A stretch of 64,000 nucleotides of DNA from Oxalobacteraceae bacterium (GCA_021768485.1 JAIZVZ010000002.1:78789-142788), one strand, 5' to 3'. Shown: positions 1 to 8,514, numbered from the stretch's first letter. The notes: a model not told the origin generated them from the sequence alone. Made by a program: numbers and translations.

Positions 1-336
1 GCCAATCTGGTGAAGATGGATTTGCGCTTTCTGGAGGCGGCCTACGACCTCGGCGCCACCCCGTGGAACGCGTTCTGGCGCATCACGGTGCCGTTGTCGC
101 GCTCGGGCATTGTCGCCGGCGGCATGCTGGTGTTCATTCCCTGCGTCGGCGAATATGTGATTCCGGAATTGCTGGGCGGGCCGACCACCCTGATGATAGG
201 GCGCGTGCTGTGGGACGAATACTTCACCAATAACGACTGGCCGCGGGCCTCGGCCGTGACGGTGACGCTGATCTTGCTGATCCTGATACCGATGGCGGTG
301 TTTAACCGCTACCAGAACCAGCGGAGCCGGACATGA
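1..336 (+). CDS. potH: Putrescine/spermidine ABC transporter permease, C-terminal part (PotH-like)
   Basis: The reading frame is open from the first base, so the gene begins before the window; about 111 C-terminal residues are seen. The fragment holds the EAA cytoplasmic loop typical of ABC importer permeases (EAAYDLGATPWNAFWRI), through which the permease touches its ATPase, and then two hydrophobic segments. The stretch PCVGEYVIPELLGGP is typical of PotB/PotH polyamine permeases. The stop overlaps the start of the next permease gene, as expected for a heterodimeric importer encoded in one operon. The substrate (putrescine rather than spermidine) is inferred from the downstream aldehyde dehydrogenase. 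Confidence 0.9.
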   Translation, partial: ANLVKMDLRFLEAAYDLGATPWNAFWRITVPLSRSGIVAGGMLVFIPCVGEYVIPELLGGPTTLMIGRVLWDEYFTNNDWPRASAVTVTLILLILIPMAVFNRYQNQRSRT

Positions 337-1172
337 AGAGTACCCTGTTGCAGCGCGTGCTGGCACGCGGCTGGCTGAGCGCCACCTATCTGTTCCTGTA
401 TCTGCCTATCGTGGTGCTGGTCGTGTTTTCCTTTAACAGCTCGCGCCAGGACATGGTCTGGAGCGGCTTTTCGCTGCGCTGGTATGCGGCCCTGATGCAG
501 GATGCCGAAATCGGCCATGCATTCCTGCTCTCGCTCAAGCTGGCCACCGCCACCGCTTTCGGCGCCGTCATCCTCGGTGCGTTTGCGGCCTTCGCACTCG
601 AGCATTACCGCAAATTTCGCGGCCGTGCCTTGTTCAATGCCATGGTCAATGCGCCGCTGGTGATGCCGGAGGTGATCATCGGCCTGTCGCTGCTGCTGAT
701 GCTGGTGTCGATGCAAAAATTCTTCGGTTATCCCGAGCGCGGCATGCTGACGATCTGGATCGGCCATACGCTGCTGGGCATGGCGTATGCGACCGTCGTC
801 CTGCAATCGCGGCTGTCGGAAATGGACCGTGCGCTCGATGAAGCGGCCATGGACCTCGGCTGCCGGCCGTGGCAAGTGTTTTTCCTGGTGACGTTGCCGA
901 ACATGACGCAGGCGCTGGCCTCGAGCTGGCTGCTCACTTTCACGCTGTCGCTCGATGATGTGGTGCTGTCGGCCTTTCTGTCCGGGCCCGGTTCCTCGAC
1001 CATGCCGATCGTGATTTTCTCGCGGGCCCGGCTCGGACTCGATCCGCGCGTCAATGCCGTCGCGGCGCTGACGATTTTGTTTGTCTCGCTTGCCGTCGTA
1101 TTGTCCAGCCTGTACATGGCGCGCAGCGAGCGCTTGCGCCTGCGCCAGGTCTCGCTGGCCAATGCCGCGTGA
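333..1172 (+). CDS. potI: Putrescine/spermidine ABC transporter permease (PotI-like)
   Basis: A 279-residue inner-membrane permease with about six hydrophobic segments; the first is at residues ~16-36. The EAA loop is at ~170-191 (EAAMDLGCRPWQVFF), the contact point with the ATPase. Its ATG overlaps the stop of the potH-like gene by four bases, so the two are translationally coupled. It is the second half of a PotH/PotI pair that passes polyamine from a periplasmic binding protein into the cytoplasm. The binding protein and ATPase genes presumably lie upstream of the window. Confidence 0.93.
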   Translation: MKSTLLQRVLARGWLSATYLFLYLPIVVLVVFSFNSSRQDMVWSGFSLRWYAALMQDAEIGHAFLLSLKLATATAFGAVILGAFAAFALEHYRKFRGRALFNAMVNAPLVMPEVIIGLSLLLMLVSMQKFFGYPERGMLTIWIGHTLLGMAYATVVLQSRLSEMDRALDEAAMDLGCRPWQVFFLVTLPNMTQALASSWLLTFTLSLDDVVLSAFLSGPGSSTMPIVIFSRARLGLDPRVNAVAALTILFVSLAVVLSSLYMARSERLRLRQVSLANAA

Positions 1173-1228
1173 AGTGGCCCAGGTTTTAAGCGAATAGCCC
1201 CTAATTTCTCCATTCGAGGAGTCTGCCC

Positions 1229-2743
1229 ATGACGACCAATATCGCAGCGAAAAAACGCACCAGTGCCGACTGGCATGCTTTGGCCAATAGCCAAGCCATT
1301 GACGGCCGCGCCGTCATCGATGGCCGGCGCGTCGGCGCCAGTTCCGGCGCCACCTTCGACAATCTGAGCGCGGTCGATGGCCGCAGCCTGGGGCCGGTCG
1401 CACGCTGCGATGGCGCCGACGTCGCGCTGGCGGTCAAGGCGGCGCGCGCGGCCTTCGACGATGGCCGCTGGGCGGCGCAGGCGCCGGCCCAGCGCAAGCG
1501 CGTCATGCAGAAATTTGCCGATCTGCTCGAGCAGAACCGCGATGAGCTGGCGCTGCTCGAGACGCTCGACGTCGGCAAGCCGATCCGTTACAGCCTGGCA
1601 GTCGACGTCCGTGGCGCCGCCAACTGCCTGCGCTGGTATGCGGAAGCGATCGACAAGATTTACGATGAGATCGCGCCGACCCCGGCCAATACGCTGGCGC
1701 TGATCACTCGCGAAGCGGTGGGCGTGGTGGGCGCCATCGTGCCATGGAATTACCCGATGCTGATGGCCTCGTGGAAAATCGCGCCGGCGCTGGCCGCCGG
1801 CAATAGCGTAATCCTGAAGCCGTCCGAAAAGTCGCCCTTGACGGCCTTGCGCCTGGCTGACCTGGCGCTGGCGGCCGGCATCCCGCCGGGCGTCTTCAAT
1901 GTCGTGCCCGGTTATGGCCAGGAGGCCGGCAGCGCGCTGGCCCTGCACATGGATGTCGATTGCATCGCTTTTACCGGCTCGACCCGGGTCGGCAGGCAGA
2001 TCCTGCAATACGCAGGGCAATCGAATCTGAAGCGGGTCTGGAATGAATTGGGCGGCAAGTCGGCCAATATCGTGTGCGCCGACTGTCCCGATCTCGACGC
2101 CGCCGTGCGGTCGGCGGTCGGCTCGATTTTTTTCAACCAGGGGCAAAGCTGCAATGCGCCGTCGCGCCTGTTTGTCGAGGCCCCGATCGAACGCGAATTC
2201 ATCGAGCGGGCGCTGGCGCTGCTGCCCGCTTTCGCTCCCGGCGATCCGCTCGATCCGCAATCGACAATGGGCGCCATCGTCGACGCCAATCAGTTTGCCA
2301 ACGTGATGCGTTATATCGAGTCGGGCAAGAAGGAGGGTGCGCAACTGCTGGCCGGCGGCATCCAGTTGCGGCCCGAGAGCGGCGGCCACTTCATTGCGCC
2401 GACCATCTTCGGCGGCGTCGACAGCGGCATGACGATTGCGCGTGAGGAAATTTTCGGGCCGGTGCTGTCGGTGCTGGCGTTTAACGAAGTCGAGGCCGCG
2501 GTGCGCGCCGCCAATGCCAGCAGCTATGGCTTGCAGGCGGCCGTCTGGACCGCCGATTTGCGCAAGGCGCACCAGACCGCGCGCGCCTTGCGGGCCGGTA
2601 CCGTGCATGTCAATCAATATGATGAAGACGACATCACGGTGCCGTTCGGCGGTTACAAGCAGTCAGGCAATGGCCGCGACAAGTCGCTGCATGCTTTCGA
2701 TAAATACACGGAATTGAAAACGACCTGGATCAAGCTCGGCTGA
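1229..2743 (+). CDS. puuC: Aldehyde dehydrogenase, PuuC-like (gamma-glutamyl-aminobutyraldehyde / aminobutyraldehyde type)
   Basis: A 504-residue NAD(P)-dependent aldehyde dehydrogenase. The general-base Glu273 (in WNELGGKSAN) and nucleophile Cys308 (in NQGQSCNAPSR) are both present, and the C-terminal PFGGYKQSGNGRD segment is normal, so it should be active. GAGGAG lies just before the ATG. The gene sits 56 bases after potI. In polyamine catabolism such enzymes oxidise the aldehyde formed after putrescine is deaminated, so import and oxidation are probably co-regulated here. The family is certain; the PuuC assignment rests on similarity and neighbours, and other amino-aldehyde dehydrogenases are possible. 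Confidence 0.85.
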   Translation: MTTNIAAKKRTSADWHALANSQAIDGRAVIDGRRVGASSGATFDNLSAVDGRSLGPVARCDGADVALAVKAARAAFDDGRWAAQAPAQRKRVMQKFADLLEQNRDELALLETLDVGKPIRYSLAVDVRGAANCLRWYAEAIDKIYDEIAPTPANTLALITREAVGVVGAIVPWNYPMLMASWKIAPALAAGNSVILKPSEKSPLTALRLADLALAAGIPPGVFNVVPGYGQEAGSALALHMDVDCIAFTGSTRVGRQILQYAGQSNLKRVWNELGGKSANIVCADCPDLDAAVRSAVGSIFFNQGQSCNAPSRLFVEAPIEREFIERALALLPAFAPGDPLDPQSTMGAIVDANQFANVMRYIESGKKEGAQLLAGGIQLRPESGGHFIAPTIFGGVDSGMTIAREEIFGPVLSVLAFNEVEAAVRAANASSYGLQAAVWTADLRKAHQTARALRAGTVHVNQYDEDDITVPFGGYKQSGNGRDKSLHAFDKYTELKTTWIKLG

Positions 2744-2806
2744 GGGCGCAAGCCGGACGGCCTGGGCGATAAAAGACGGTTCTGAAAATCCATCCACAAA
2801 AAACAA

Positions 2807-2828
2807 CGGCATTGCCAAGGCAATGCCG
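2807..2828 (-). terminator. Perfect hairpin and T-run, terminator for the minus strand
   Basis: A perfect 10-bp inverted repeat (cggcattgcc / ggcaatgccg) with a two-base loop. On the minus strand it is followed by ttgttttttg, the U-tract of an intrinsic terminator. It lies 64 bases past the stop of a small minus-strand ORF (2892-2999), which supports transcription of that ORF. The plus-strand side lacks a T-run, so it is not a good terminator for puuC. Confidence 0.7.
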
Positions 2829-2891
2829 ATCAATGATGCCGACTGGCTTGCGCCAGTCAAATACCATGACGCCTACGCGTCATTGGCCCGC

Positions 2892-2999
2892 TTACAACTC
2901 CTCCAATTTTTGACGGCTGCGGCGTGATTCTGATACCAATTCAAAACCAACGAGTACGGAAACAGCGGCCAAAATGCCAATCAAGAGATAGTTAAACAT
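2892..2999 (-). CDS. Small single-TM hypothetical protein (35 aa)
   Basis: A 35-codon ORF beginning MFNYLLIGILAAVSVLVGFE and ending in a basic/acidic tail (SESRRSRQKLEEL). The first ~20 residues form one hydrophobic helix, so the product would be a tiny inner-membrane protein with a cytoplasmic tail. I do not recognise the family; CydX and KdpF have the same general shape but different sequence. It is convergent with puuC and followed by three consecutive hairpins, the last with a minus-strand U-tract. No strong Shine-Dalgarno is seen upstream, so coding status is only moderately supported. Confidence 0.45.
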   Translation of the reverse strand: MFNYLLIGILAAVSVLVGFELVSESRRSRQKLEEL

Positions 3000-3493
3000 A
3001 ATTTTTATACGACACTTCAGTGCCGTCCCTTATCTAGTTTGTACAGTTTCAGACTAGCATTTCCCATGAAACTTACAAATACTTTTTGCGCCAAAAATGA
3101 AGATTTTTTGCTTTGTGGGGCATGGTCATGCAAACAGTGTTGTCCTGATACAACTGCCAGCCGCCGAAATGCCCTAAGTTGTTAATTTCACAGCTTTTTT
3201 TCCTGTCCGGCATGGCGCTCGCGCTGGCTCCGGCAGCGCTGTTATTGCGGGAAAATCGAAGCGTCATGGCCGGCATCGAATTGCATTGCGATAGCCGCAA
3301 TTTTTGAAAAATATCGTGTCCCTGTTTGCCTGTCATTGTCTTGTCACAATTGCGGCGCACTCTTTTCGTTTGCAGCGGGACGGCGAGCGGCGGCAGTGTT
3401 TTCGGGCTTGCCGTACGGCTTGCGCTTGCTGCTGTCTGGCGCCTGCTGCGATAAGACCAATATTGCTGGTCTGTGCGTTAAAAGGAGTACACT
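3000..3493. other. Intergenic stretch without a supported gene
   Basis: Short ORFs occur on both strands, but none has a credible ribosome site or recognisable protein sequence. The first ~70 bases would hold the promoter of the small minus-strand ORF, and the last ~100 that of the 66-residue gene at 3494. Confidence 0.5.
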
Positions 3494-3694
3494 ATGTCTG
3501 ACGAAATTGTCATCGTGCCTGACGGCGAGCGTTATCATCTCGTGCATGGCCATCTGCATCTGGCTAATCTGCTGGCGATGTCGAAACAGGTGAAGGTCGA
3601 GGTGCCTGGTGTCGGCACCGTCACGATTTTTAAGACGCGGGCTGGATTGCGGGTCAATAACAATATTGATGTTGTCGGACGGCAACTTGAGTAA
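3494..3694 (+). CDS. Small hypothetical protein (66 aa)
   Basis: MSDEIVIVPDGERYHLVHGH... has a strong Shine-Dalgarno (AAAAGGAG) seven bases before the ATG, which makes it a convincing gene despite its size. The protein is soluble, predicted mostly beta, with no signal peptide or cysteines. I do not recognise the family. It stands alone, followed by two copies of a 20-bp imperfect tandem repeat (3723-3762). Confidence 0.6.
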   Translation: MSDEIVIVPDGERYHLVHGHLHLANLLAMSKQVKVEVPGVGTVTIFKTRAGLRVNNNIDVVGRQLE

Positions 3695-3722
3695 GCTCGC
3701 CTATTCAAGACGCTGTTAAAGT

Positions 3723-3762
3723 CCGGCATTTTTATACTTCATCCGGCATTTTATACTTCAAA
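3723..3762. repeat. Tandem duplication, ~20-bp unit, two copies
   Basis: ccggcatttttatacttcat at 3723-3742 is followed directly by a near-identical copy at 3743-3762 (one T fewer in the run). It lies between two small hypothetical genes and is one of several such microduplications in this chromosome segment. Confidence 0.8.
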
Positions 3763-3799
3763 TAATGCCAGCCTTCGCTGGCTTGAAAGAGTGACAAGC

Positions 3800-4036
3800 A
3801 TGCATTCCTTTTCTCATTTGAAAACTCCGGCCGCGCCGATCGTGTACCAGACATCCGATGATCTGAGTCTGGCCGTCAGTTGTATCATCGACGCGTTTGA
3901 ATTGACCTGCGACCATGAAATGGCGACCGAGATCGCCTTGCGCCGCGCCGCCGAGCTGGCCGGCGACGCCAAGACTGCCGGCCTGATCGCGGTGCTCGGC
4001 AAGATCATGGAACGCAGCTATCGCACCGAGCATTGA
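3800..4036 (+). CDS. Small hypothetical protein (78 aa)
   Basis: Starts at the ATG preceded by GAAAGAG; a GTG nine bases upstream in frame is an alternative. The sequence (MHSFSHLKTPAAPIVYQTSD...) is mainly helical, with EIALRRAAELAGDAKTAGLIAVLGKIMERSY near the C-terminus. No signal peptide, membrane segment or known motif is visible. I do not recognise the family. GC content and codon use match the surrounding chromosome. Confidence 0.5.
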   Translation: MHSFSHLKTPAAPIVYQTSDDLSLAVSCIIDAFELTCDHEMATEIALRRAAELAGDAKTAGLIAVLGKIMERSYRTEH

Positions 4037-4382
4037 CGGCTCGCATCGATCAGGCGAATTTGCCTTGTCGGGTCGGCTTTGTCCGCGGCAGCCCGCTGAT
4101 GATTGCTCATAGCCTTATTCCCATAGCCGTCTTGTCCCCGTGGCCGTCTTGTATTTTTTCACCGCCGATATTTCCCCGATTCGGCTGCCTGTGATCGACT
4201 TTAACTGGCTGCGCGTTCTAAGTGGCAAGCGCACTGCGCAAGTCCTTGCGCCTGATTGCTTTCCGGAGCGGATCGGGATGAGTGCTGTAAATAGTTAGGC
4301 CGGCCACCGCTGAGCTGAAAATAAATTCAGCTATACTGTGCCTCTGAAAAGGTATCTATATAGTGGCGCGGCTATTCATGTC
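4037..4382. other. Intergenic stretch without a supported gene
   Basis: No credible ORF. It contains an imperfect local duplication around 4120-4152 (ccgtcttgt repeated) and presumably the promoter of the secreted protein gene at 4383. An in-frame upstream start at 4338 exists for that gene but would place extra residues before the signal peptide. Confidence 0.5.
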
Positions 4383-5612
4383 ATGAGAAAAACATCGGCT
4401 TACCTCATTCGTATCACCATTATCTGTTTCCTCGGATGTGCCGGCATTTTTGCTCGCGCCGCGCAGGTCCAGCCCGTCTCGGCGCCCCCGCTAGAGCTGA
4501 CAGTCGTGGACCTGAGCCCGAAGTTCATGAATTTTTATGATGAAGCGACGAGAGGGCAGGCCTCATCGGAGCAGCGCTGGGCTTTATGGCAAAAATATTT
4601 TGACTTTGCCGCAGTGCCGTCCACTCCTGACGGTCAAGCAGTGGCGCGGCAAATGCTTGACCGGGCCTGGCCGCTTTATCCTGCCGCTCTGGACCGGATT
4701 CGCCAGGGTGCGGCCGGCCTGAGCCCCGATCCGCGGGCGAGTGTGCGCGCCGTTGCCGACCTGCTCAAGCCGGCCGGCCGTGTCAAGCTGACCGTGGCCG
4801 TTTATGTGGGAGCGTTCGAAGAAAATGCTTTTACTACCGCACAAAATGGCATGATCGTCGTTGCCGTGCCGCTCGAAGCTGCCGCCGAAGCGCGGGGGCT
4901 CAAAATGACGCATGAAATGGTTCATGCCGTTCACATCGGCATGGGCAGTTTCTCCGGCGCCTGGCCGCGCACGGTCGGTGCCACGGTACTGACCGAAGGG
5001 CTGGCCATGCGCGTTACCCAGAGTTTGAATCCCGATCTGCCCACGCGCGCCGTGATCGAAGAGCGGGCCGGCTGGCTGGCCGAAGCCGACGGCAAACGCC
5101 TTGCGATTTTAAAAGACATTCAGGGTGTTTTGAATTCAAATAGCCGCGACGATGTGCGCCGTTACACGGTCGGCAAAGGACCGGCCGGCATTGAGCGCGA
5201 GGCGTATTACGTCGGCTGGCTGGTGCTTGGCTACTGGCTGGAGCAGGGCCTGAGCTTTGGCGATATTGCCCGCATTCCAGAGGCGCAAATGCCTGCGCGC
5301 GTTGGCGAGGTGATACAAAAGCTGCTGGCGCAAGCGGCGCCGCCGCTGCATGCCACTGTTGCTTGCGATCGCGGGCTGAACGCGCGCCGGGCCGGCAGCG
5401 CTTTTTGCGGCGAGCTTGTCGTGTCGAGCCGCGCGGCCAGGACCGCTGATGTCAGTTCATCGGATAAGACCCTGCGTGCCCGACAGTCTGTGGGAGCACA
5501 AGGCTTTTCGTCTTCTGCCGGAAGCGGCCGGTCCGATGCAAGCCAGACTGAGCCCGGTTCCCGCACGCCGGCCGGGCGCTACAGCAGCCGCCAGGGCGGC
5601 AATCCCCCCTGA
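4383..5612 (+). CDS. Secreted HExxH zincin-like metalloprotease, putative
   Basis: From the ATG at 4383 the protein starts with a signal peptide (MRKTSAYLIRITIICFLGC...ARA). HEMVH at residues 177-181 is the zinc-binding and catalytic motif of zincin metallopeptidases; a second acidic or histidine ligand cannot be assigned by eye. The region to ~residue 330 looks like a folded peptidase-like domain, similar to proteins annotated as putative Zn-dependent proteases. The last ~90 residues, after KLLAQAAPP, are rich in Ser, Arg and Ala and look like non-native or frameshifted extension. Likely periplasmic or secreted; the substrate is unknown. Confidence 0.6.
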   Translation: MRKTSAYLIRITIICFLGCAGIFARAAQVQPVSAPPLELTVVDLSPKFMNFYDEATRGQASSEQRWALWQKYFDFAAVPSTPDGQAVARQMLDRAWPLYPAALDRIRQGAAGLSPDPRASVRAVADLLKPAGRVKLTVAVYVGAFEENAFTTAQNGMIVVAVPLEAAAEARGLKMTHEMVHAVHIGMGSFSGAWPRTVGATVLTEGLAMRVTQSLNPDLPTRAVIEERAGWLAEADGKRLAILKDIQGVLNSNSRDDVRRYTVGKGPAGIEREAYYVGWLVLGYWLEQGLSFGDIARIPEAQMPARVGEVIQKLLAQAAPPLHATVACDRGLNARRAGSAFCGELVVSSRAARTADVSSSDKTLRARQSVGAQGFSSSAGSGRSDASQTEPGSRTPAGRYSSRQGGNPP

Positions 5613-6117
5613 GCCGCCAAACCGCAGCAAAGCCCGCCGCATGATGTGGCGCAATTCCTGACCGCTGCCGATGGCGCGGCAGCGTCTGGCATTGCCTGCC
5701 GGGCTTTTTCGCCGCCTTGAACAGCAAGCAGTGCATGCCTACGGTATTTTCTGCCTTGGAAATTCTTTGCAAAATGTGACTGGACGCTATGTATTCGGCC
5801 GCCACCGGCGATTTGCCGCAAAAACGGGGCAGCCTGTTACGTTTTACCGGCAGGAAACGGATCTTCGCCGCAAAAAAAAGCCCCGCACGCGGCGGGGCAA
5901 AAAGTACTAGGAGGGTGTGAAATTGGTGCTGGAATATTTCCCCACCGCCAGCGCCGGTGAAGCGCTGGTTTTGCGCACACACAGATCATATCGAAATGAA
6001 ATTACCGGACTATTACATGGGCAACTTAAGAGGGAAAAAATTTAAGGGGTGGCATTAAGGGGGCGGCACTTAAGGGCGAAGAAAACCGGCCCGGGACCGC
6101 TAGTTGTTGCAACCGGT
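5613..6117. other. Intergenic stretch with a bidirectional terminator hairpin
   Basis: No supported gene. The main feature is the GC-rich hairpin at 5880-5898. The rest separates the convergent zincin-like gene (plus) and the minus-strand gene ending at 6118. Confidence 0.5.
5872..5903. terminator. Intrinsic terminator hairpin
   Basis: gccccgc (5880-5886) pairs with gcggggc (5892-5898) around a five-base loop. It is flanked by an A-run on the left and aaaaa on the right, so the U-tract serves mainly the minus strand. Position between convergent genes fits a shared terminator. Confidence 0.6.
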
Positions 6118-6351
6118 TTAAATTTTGCGCCAAATTCTGCCCGAGATAATCTCAATAAATATTTCTTGGGCTGAGATATATTCCGCCTGGCGACCATCTT
6201 CAGTTTCGTAGTGGCTGGCTCCTGCGAGCCATTGTGCCGAGCCGGAAACAGGCGTGTGTTCGGTATAGGTGGTGTACTGTGTAATTGTTCCAATTATTTC
6301 ATTGGTATCGACAACCTCGATTTGCTCTGACGGTTCTGTTTTAGTCTTCAT
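6118..6351 (-). CDS. Small hypothetical protein (77 aa)
   Basis: Begins MKTKTEPSEQIEVVDTNEII with AAAGAGA just upstream of the ATG; a longer in-frame start at 6402 would overlap the nuclease gene and looks less likely. The protein is acidic, soluble and threonine/tyrosine-rich in the middle (TQYTTYTEHTP), with no signal peptide or TM helix. It follows the thermonuclease gene on the same strand and may be the last gene of that operon. I do not recognise the family. Confidence 0.5.
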   Translation of the reverse strand: MKTKTEPSEQIEVVDTNEIIGTITQYTTYTEHTPVSGSAQWLAGASHYETEDGRQAEYISAQEIFIEIISGRIWRKI

Positions 6352-6395
6352 AATCTCTTTCTTTTTCGGTGTGGCATGAATTTTTTCGGCGCCGT

Positions 6396-6926
6396 TCAAC
6401 ATCCGTAGCGCTTGCGCCCATTAACCATCTGATACCGCCCGCCGCGCCGCCCGGTGAGGCATTCGCCGGCCATCTCGGTCATGCCTGGATGCCGGAACTC
6501 CCATGGCGGCACCGGCGCCGGATCGGCCCATAGCCCGCGCCGGGCCAGCCTGGCCGCCGCCTGCGCTGCCGGCAGGCTCGGGTCGCTATTGTATTGCGTG
6601 TAGACCCATGCCATGCCGCGCTCGACCTGCGCCCGATTGACGTCAAGTCCGGCACATGTCACACGCGCCACCAGGCGGCCGTAGCGATCGGTATTGCGCA
6701 CGACATAGGTCGCGTCCCGCCCCCGGCACAGGCTTGCCAGGGATTGCCTGGCTGCCAAGCCGAACGCCTGTCTTTTCTCGGGGGCGTCGATATCGGCCAG
6801 CCTGATTTTGAGCGGTTTGCGCTTGACCAGAAGTGTCAGCGTGTCGCCGTCGGCAACGCCGATGACCTGGTGGGCGAGGGCGGCATTGCTCACCATAATA
6901 AGCAGGCCCGCCAGAATTGCCCTCAC
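6396..6926 (-). CDS. Secreted thermonuclease (SNase) family protein
   Basis: A 176-residue protein with a signal peptide (MRAILAGLLIMVSNAALA), then a staphylococcal-nuclease fold. Family residues are visible: GVADGDTLTL, IRLADIDAPEK, and DRYGRLVARV, which carry the Ca2+-binding acidic and the arginine residues. SNase proteins cleave DNA and RNA, usually outside the cytoplasm. The C-terminus has YQMVNGRKRYGC and a Cys pair that may form a disulfide. Its start overlaps the stop of the upstream two-TM protein gene by four bases (ATGA), so the two are coupled. Confidence 0.85.
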   Translation of the reverse strand: MRAILAGLLIMVSNAALAHQVIGVADGDTLTLLVKRKPLKIRLADIDAPEKRQAFGLAARQSLASLCRGRDATYVVRNTDRYGRLVARVTCAGLDVNRAQVERGMAWVYTQYNSDPSLPAAQAAARLARRGLWADPAPVPPWEFRHPGMTEMAGECLTGRRGGRYQMVNGRKRYGC

Positions 6927-7663
6927 GCCGGTGGAATGCCGGTGTTGAGCGGATCACGCGTATGCTCCGTGACGCTATTGATTCCGCCGCGTAAATTTCG
7001 CTCGATTTTTAGCAGCACGACCAAGAGTATCAGACCGGCAAAGGCAATAAAACCGGCTCCGGCCGCGTATAAGGACCAGTTGGCTTGGGTTCTTACTGCC
7101 TGCGCATCATCAATTGCGCGCGCTTTCTCGGCATTGATCGCCGCTGTTTTTTCCTTATATTCACGAACGGAATATTCCACGAGACTGCCAAGTTCTTCGG
7201 AACTGGCTTGTTTTATTCTGTCCGCAATTTTCCTGTCCTTTGTGGCGGCATTGATAATGACGATTAACTGCTTGATGAAAGGTCGTCCAAGTTCGGGCGC
7301 CGATTCAAATTTGATAAATCCTTCAGTCGCGCCACTTTCATTGACAAATGCGTTTGGATTGCCCGTCTTTAAGAAGTGGTCAATCGTTTTGATGAATTCA
7401 ATCAGTAAAGCATCTTTGGCGCCAGCTTTCGCCTTTGCTTGGGGGTGTTGGCCCGGGCTGTCGGCAGGCGCGTCCAGGGCTGACTGGTAATTGGCCAGGC
7501 TGAGTGTTATCTCGTCTTTGACGACAGCCGGCTTGGCATCGTGTCCTGCCACGTATTGGGCGCCCAGAATCACGGCGGCGACCACGGCGCCAGTAGCGAG
7601 GAGCAGGAGCAGGATGCGAAGAAGTTGCAGATATCCGGACTCGATCTTTTGGATTATTGACAT
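6923..7663 (-). CDS. Two-TM hypothetical membrane protein
   Basis: A 246-residue protein with one TM helix near the N-terminus (residues ~15-38, LLRILLLLLATGAVVAAVILGA) and a second near the C-terminus (~200-222, LYAAGAGFIAFAGLILLVVLL). A soluble, charged, mostly helical domain of ~150 residues lies between them, probably periplasmic. I do not recognise the family. It is the first gene of a short minus-strand operon with the nuclease, sharing a four-base overlap. Low-confidence guess: a chemoreceptor-like or sensor-like input domain without an output module. Confidence 0.7.
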   Translation of the reverse strand: MSIIQKIESGYLQLLRILLLLLATGAVVAAVILGAQYVAGHDAKPAVVKDEITLSLANYQSALDAPADSPGQHPQAKAKAGAKDALLIEFIKTIDHFLKTGNPNAFVNESGATEGFIKFESAPELGRPFIKQLIVIINAATKDRKIADRIKQASSEELGSLVEYSVREYKEKTAAINAEKARAIDDAQAVRTQANWSLYAAGAGFIAFAGLILLVVLLKIERNLRGGINSVTEHTRDPLNTGIPPA

Positions 7664-7805
7664 GATTTTTTCAATTCAATATGTCGGCATCGTGGCGTGC
7701 CGTTGCGCCTAAAAATATTTAGCGGAAAAACAGTCGCTTGCGCATTCAATATGCGTGAATAAGAGTCTGCTGGGAAAAGCCGAGGTCGGCATACGGCGCC
7801 GGCGC

Positions 7806-8102
7806 TTACAACCAGCGTTCGACGCCGCCATGATGCGAACATGTCCCGCGATGGTTTTTGCTAAAGCTGTATGAGGCATCGCGGCATTTTGCGCTGGCGC
7901 CGGCCGGCACCTTGCCCAATTTGCTCCTGGCTGGCGAATGCACCGCTTGGCCGGCCTTGTTCGTGTAGTGCTTGTGGCTCTGCAGCTCGCCTTCGCTCGG
8001 TTCGGACTGCTGGGCAAGAACTGCGGGAGGCGGACGGCGTGCTTGAGCCGGCGCCGCGATGAGGAAAGACAGTGCGAGTAGGGCGCCAAAAAAGGTTTTC
8101 AT
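7806..8102 (-). CDS. DUF3761 family secreted protein
   Basis: A 98-residue protein with a signal peptide (MKTFFGALLALSFLIAAPAQA). The mature part ends in the conserved DUF3761 block: YTNKAGQAVHSP, AKCRDASYSFS and GTCSHHGGVERWL. The two conserved cysteines (CRD, CSHH) suit a disulfide or metal site in the periplasm. Function of the family is unknown. It is separated from the downstream two-TM gene by ~140 bases, so it may have its own promoter. Confidence 0.8.
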   Translation of the reverse strand: MKTFFGALLALSFLIAAPAQARRPPPAVLAQQSEPSEGELQSHKHYTNKAGQAVHSPARSKLGKVPAGASAKCRDASYSFSKNHRGTCSHHGGVERWL

Positions 8103-8429
8103 TATTTGTCTGGCGTGCGCGCACCAGTATTTTGATCGAGCATAAAGTATTGCTAGTTTTATATTTGCAAACTTTGATGTAAATCAACAGCCACATTGTT
8201 CACATCTATTAGCAACATGGCAGTGTCGTGCAGTGCTGTCGGGGCAGTTCGGGCTGCGGCTTTTATTCCTGCCAGATTTTTAGCAGATTGCTTTTCCCGG
8301 CCAAGCGCGTGACGGTCAGATAGCTGCTCGGATAGCTGCTCGGATAGCCGTTCGGGCAATAAAAAAAGCCAGCAAATCCTTTAGTGCATGGATTTACTGG
8401 CTTTTCCGGTACTTCTATATTCGGTAGAG
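8103..8429. other. Intergenic stretch: repeat and tRNA terminator
   Basis: No gene seen. It contains three copies of a 12-bp unit (gatagctgctcg, last copy diverged) around 8319-8355 and the terminator hairpin of tRNA-Leu at 8363-8405. Confidence 0.55.
8363..8405 (-). terminator. Terminator after tRNA-Leu
   Basis: A long stem (aaaagccag c aaatcc against ggattt a ctggctttt, one mismatch) with a 10-base loop. On the minus strand it ends in a run of T, directly after the tRNA-Leu gene. Confidence 0.75.
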
Positions 8430-8514
8430 TGGTGCCCACGGAGGGACTCGAACCCCCACACCTTGCGGCACATGGACCTGAACCATGCGCGTCTACCAAT
8501 TCCGCCACGTGGGC
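8430..8514 (-). tRNA. tRNA-Leu (anticodon CAG)
   Basis: 85 nt including an encoded CCA. The acceptor stem GCCCACG pairs with CGTGGGC, the anticodon stem CATGG/CCATG encloses TTCAGGT (anticodon CAG), a long variable arm of class II type is present (TGCCGCAAGGTG) and the T-arm reads GGGGTTCGAGTCCC. All parts of a functional tRNA-Leu are intact. No integrated element is seen next to it. Confidence 0.95.

Noticed and set aside
728..2617. Long minus-strand ORF (629 codons) opposite potI and puuC
   Set aside because: It mirrors the high-GC codon pattern of the plus-strand genes; its translation is Arg/Gln/Asp-rich and has no recognisable domain.
3073..3360. 95-codon minus-strand ORF in an intergenic region
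   Set aside because: No ribosome site, no domain-like sequence, and AT/GC pattern of non-coding DNA.
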